From the NCBI GenBank assembly GCA_024397955.1, contig CP073744.1:2763501-2827500 (forward strand): DNA of 64,000 bases. The letters are read 5' to 3'. The position numbers and the translations under genes were made by a program. The notes below the pieces were generated by a model. The model was given only the letters and a program-made list of their open reading frames with translations. It ran no database searches and was not told the DNA's origin. The stretch comes from a bacterium SCSIO 12696. Lineage in GTDB: Bacteria > Pseudomonadota > Gammaproteobacteria > Pseudomonadales > Porticoccaceae. Positions 61,280 to 64,000 of this stretch are shown one piece after another (the first letter of the stretch is position 1; each line of letters starts with the position of its first letter).

Positions 61280-63636
61280 AAGGTTTCCTCAACGGCGCTG
61301 TCGGTAGCGTAGTTTTTTTGCCACCAGCGTTCTAACTCTTTGGCGGGCAGGGGTTTACTGATGAAATACCCTTGGGCGAAATCACAGCCAAACTGCTCCA
61401 ACAGCTGTAGTGACTCCTGATCTTCAATACCTTCAGCGGTCACATGCATGCCCATCCGGTGGCCCAGGTTGATGGTGGAGCGCACGATAATAGCGTCGCT
61501 GTTGTTCTGTGTGATTTCCTGAATAAATTCTCGGTCAATTTTGAGTTCATGTACGGGCAGCTGCTTTAGCTGACCGAGTGATGAATAGCCGGTGCCATAG
61601 TCGTCTACCGACAGCTCGATGCCCATGGCTCTCAGCCGGTTCAACAGGTCGATGGCTTTTTGGGGGTCTTCCACGACCGCGCTTTCAGTCACCTCCAGTA
61701 CCAGTTTGTTGGGCTCTATATCGTGGGCCTGTAAACGCTCCGGCACGATGTCGATCAGTTTTCCGGATAGCAAATCAGCGGCGGAGATATTAACCGCCAC
61801 TTTCAGGTCTATGCCCTGTTGCTGCCACTGCTGGCTTTGCCACAGGGCTTTATTGATCACCCAAGCAGTGAGTTCAGTAATCAGCCCGGATTGCTCAGCA
61901 GCGGGAATAAATTGGTCTGGGCCAACAAAGCCGTGCTCTGGGTGAATCCAGCGCACCAGTGACTCTACCTGGGTGGGTTTTGCCTGTTCCAGACCATTGC
62001 TGATATCTAGCTTGGGCTGGTAATGCAATTCCAGTTGATCGTTGGCAATGGCATGGCGAAGCTCATGCAACAAGGCGAGGCGAAATACACTGTGGCTGTC
62101 GTGTTTAGGGTCGTAGTGCATCCAGGGGGCGTGTTTTTCCCGAGTGCAGTTGAGAGCAATTTCCGCATAGCGCAGAAGCGCATCGGCACTGTCGCCGTGT
62201 TCCGGGTAGCAAGCCACACCGGCGTGAGCCCCCAGCAGTACTGAAATATCGTCTACCTGAAATGGTTCCTTAAACAGGTTCTGCATTTGCGCAAACGCAG
62301 ATTGGGTTTGTCGATTACGAGGTAAGAAGGCGGCAAAGCTGTCACTGCCAATGTAAGACAAAATGATTTGGCTGTTTACCTCCTGTAACTGCTGGGCAAT
62401 ATGACGCAACAACTGGTCACCCAAACTGTGGCCCAAGGTATGTTTAACTTCTTGCAAACGATCAACAGCAATAACCACCACATCGGCCTCGGCATTGCTG
62501 TGGCTATAAAACTTGATTTGTTGTTCTACCGCGCGGAGGAAGCCGGATTGGTTGTATAGCCCGGTGGCTTCGTTGTGGCTGGAGCGGAATACAATTTCCT
62601 GTTCACGCAGAGCTACTTTGCGTTGCATGTGGTTAAACTCTTCCGACAGCGCGGCAATCTCCCTGCTGCCGCTGACGCTGATAATCGGGGAGTAGTTGCC
62701 AGTACCCACTTTGCCAATGGCTTCCAGCAGTTGCTGAATGGGATTGGTAATGCCTCGGGCAATAAAATAAGCCACGGCAACGGTGAGTAAGGTGCCTACC
62801 ACCAAAAGCAATAGCAGGCTGGCCCACCAGGAGCGAAAGCCGGATAGTAGTGGTTCCAGAGGCTGTGACAGTAGCACGTGCAGCTGTTGGTTTTCTCCGC
62901 CAGGCATGGGCTTCAGCAAAGCCAGGGTGCCAGCCACACTGACCACCTTGCCTGGGCTCTCAATGGCACTGGCAATCGCCGTCGACAATTCCTGTTTTTG
63001 CTCGCCTGCCAGGGTGCTGGCTAACAGCTTGGGCTGTAAGTCACCGCTGTGTAGATAACTGGTGTCCAGGTTGATCAACTGTTTAAACTGGTTTGCGTGA
63101 GCGTCGCCCAGTTCAAAGCCCATACCTACCCAACCTACGGGCAGTGGCGCTTTTACCGGGGTAAGTACCAATCGATAAATGGAGTCTCCGCTGTGCAGTA
63201 AATGGGTTTGCGGTTCCAGGGTTTGTTGAATGGCGTTGCGCTCAAGTTGACTGAGGGCAATGGTACGCTGGCCAATTTGAGCAACCGGAGTGCCATCAAG
63301 ATCCGTAAACAGTGCTACATCGGCTTCTACACGGGAGCTGTGGTTTAACAGCACACTGCGGATGGTGGCCTGGTCGCGGTTGCCAACCGCTTCGCGAAAG
63401 CTCCAGTCTTTGGCAATGGTGTCAATGGAACGCTGCAAATATTGATTGCTGGTCTGCCATTCGCTATTGAACAGTCGCTGAGAAGATTGCAGCTGGCTGC
63501 GTATGGTTTGATCCAGATTGTCCCTACTGGCTCGGTAAGTGAGGGTGAGGGTGGTCCACTGCAAACACAACAGCAACACAAAGAAGCTGATAAAAATCCG
63601 CCAGCGCAGGGTAGAAAAATGCTTTGGCAGCTTCAC
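61276..63636 (-). CDS. Membrane GGDEF/EAL protein, EAL likely active
   Basis: A 786-residue c-di-GMP enzyme. Two membrane helices (about 11-29 and 272-293) flank a periplasmic sensor. A HAMP-like linker precedes the GGDEF domain (about 340-500), whose active motif is IGSDSF instead of GGDEF, so it is probably inactive. The EAL domain (about 510-770) keeps the catalytic glutamate in ESLVRW, EVTES, DDYGTGYSS and KIDREF, so hydrolysis to pGpG is expected. It starts 13 bp after the next upstream gene on the same strand. Confidence 0.9.
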   Translation of the reverse strand: MKLPKHFSTLRWRIFISFFVLLLCLQWTTLTLTYRASRDNLDQTIRSQLQSSQRLFNSEWQTSNQYLQRSIDTIAKDWSFREAVGNRDQATIRSVLLNHSSRVEADVALFTDLDGTPVAQIGQRTIALSQLERNAIQQTLEPQTHLLHSGDSIYRLVLTPVKAPLPVGWVGMGFELGDAHANQFKQLINLDTSYLHSGDLQPKLLASTLAGEQKQELSTAIASAIESPGKVVSVAGTLALLKPMPGGENQQLHVLLSQPLEPLLSGFRSWWASLLLLLVVGTLLTVAVAYFIARGITNPIQQLLEAIGKVGTGNYSPIISVSGSREIAALSEEFNHMQRKVALREQEIVFRSSHNEATGLYNQSGFLRAVEQQIKFYSHSNAEADVVVIAVDRLQEVKHTLGHSLGDQLLRHIAQQLQEVNSQIILSYIGSDSFAAFLPRNRQTQSAFAQMQNLFKEPFQVDDISVLLGAHAGVACYPEHGDSADALLRYAEIALNCTREKHAPWMHYDPKHDSHSVFRLALLHELRHAIANDQLELHYQPKLDISNGLEQAKPTQVESLVRWIHPEHGFVGPDQFIPAAEQSGLITELTAWVINKALWQSQQWQQQGIDLKVAVNISAADLLSGKLIDIVPERLQAHDIEPNKLVLEVTESAVVEDPQKAIDLLNRLRAMGIELSVDDYGTGYSSLGQLKQLPVHELKIDREFIQEITQNNSDAIIVRSTINLGHRMGMHVTAEGIEDQESLQLLEQFGCDFAQGYFISKPLPAKELERWWQKNYATDSAVEETL

Positions 63637-63648
63637 GGTAAGGCCCCT

Positions 63649-64000
63649 TTAGTAGTTGTTGTCGTCAAACGGCTGGTCTGGCGACTGTGGTCGAAATCCT
63701 TTTTTGAGTTTGTGCGCCAAGGTGAAGCGTGCCACTCCTTTATCGCCCTCTACCTCAACGATAATGGGTTTTGAGTCCCGCTTGTCCAGCTGAGGGTGCC
63801 ACAAATGGAATTGGTAGGTTCCTGGTGGCAGATCGTCAAGCTTCTGGTTGTTTGGTGAGAGCAGGGTAAAAAATGGTGTGTCTACCACTATCAGGTAAGC
63901 CAGCATCCAGTCGTGAATATTGCACCCCAGTACGACAATGCCGGTTTTATCAAATACTACGGGGCCGGGCAGCTGTTTTTTGTAAAGGGGCAACTCAAAA
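63649..64000 (-). CDS. C-terminal part of cupredoxin-like periplasmic protein
   Basis: Partial gene cut by the right edge of the window; only the last about 117 residues are seen. The part has PLYKKQLPGPVVFDKTG, a CNIHDWM motif with Cys and His that could bind copper, and a beta-rich end (PPGTYQFHLWHP). It resembles the C-terminal half of proteins annotated as methylamine-utilisation or plastocyanin-like. The start lies beyond the window. It is directly upstream of the GGDEF/EAL gene (12-bp gap). Confidence 0.72.
   Translation of the reverse strand, partial: FELPLYKKQLPGPVVFDKTGIVVLGCNIHDWMLAYLIVVDTPFFTLLSPNNQKLDDLPPGTYQFHLWHPQLDKRDSKPIIVEVEGDKGVARFTLAHKLKKGFRPQSPDQPFDDNNY

Overview
The window reads as a chromosomal segment of a marine or aquatic gammaproteobacterium, most likely near the Cellvibrionales (Teredinibacter/Saccharophagus-like). 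The basis is TonB-dependent receptors, sodium-type PomAB motor genes, a pssA-leuA pair, HolD-rimI synteny, a RegB/RegA-type redox pair and RF3, plus the codon style. This placement is inferred; there is no rRNA or tRNA in the window to confirm it. No CRISPR array, prophage or complete insertion sequence was seen.

Region by region: 0.1-7.8 kb holds an amino-acid/peptide uptake neighbourhood (class III aminotransferase, APC permease, TonB-dependent receptor, S9A prolyl oligopeptidase lipoprotein). 7.9-18.6 kb is core genome: PilZ protein, pomB-pomA, etfBA, a DUF4124 protein, pssA, leuA, a holD-like gene, rimI, a small membrane protein, and an NfeD/SPFH pair. 18.6-20.7 kb is a short cluster of three integron gene cassettes with recognisable attC sites but no integrase. 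It is preceded by two intergenic repeats. 20.7-24.1 kb holds an ECF sigma factor, an anti-sigma-like protein and a von Willebrand A lipoprotein, then a glycine-zipper lipoprotein. 24.1-28.8 kb is a retropepsin-like protease, a RegA/RegB-like two-component system, a palindromic mobile-type repeat and a second TonB-dependent receptor, which has a RegA-box-like palindrome upstream. 28.9-33.2 kb is a small biosynthetic cluster (adenylation-carrier-hydrolase protein, methyltransferase, heme-oxygenase-like diiron oxidase), followed by a Thr/Ser dehydratase gene.

The most unusual part is 34.3-56.5 kb, an island of nucleotide/NAD-signalling and conflict-type genes. On one side are a SLOG-like/transmembrane protein and a 2TM-TrkA-N-RyR protein. 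Divergent from them, with a 4-bp overlap between the two genes, are a CARF-family (NE0113/Csm6-like ring nuclease) gene and a patatin phospholipase gene. Next come two large paralogous TIR-transmembrane proteins, one with 22 perfect-length 32-residue repeats and one with WD40/Sel1-like repeats. They share a nearly identical ~470-bp TIR segment. Then follow an FHA-TM-trypsin protease, a third TIR-TM protein, and an FtsW-FtsI (SEDS-PBP) fusion in which every catalytic motif I can check is lost. The island fits a membrane-linked, nucleotide-triggered abortive or stress response without CRISPR-Cas. That function is an inference.

56.6-64 kb returns to core genes: prfC, an acyltransferase gene directly preceded by ten copies of a 7-bp repeat, a CPBP-like membrane gene broken by a T9 homopolymer, a TPR protein, a beta-barrel protein, a GGDEF/EAL protein, and the end of a cupredoxin-like gene cut by the window edge.
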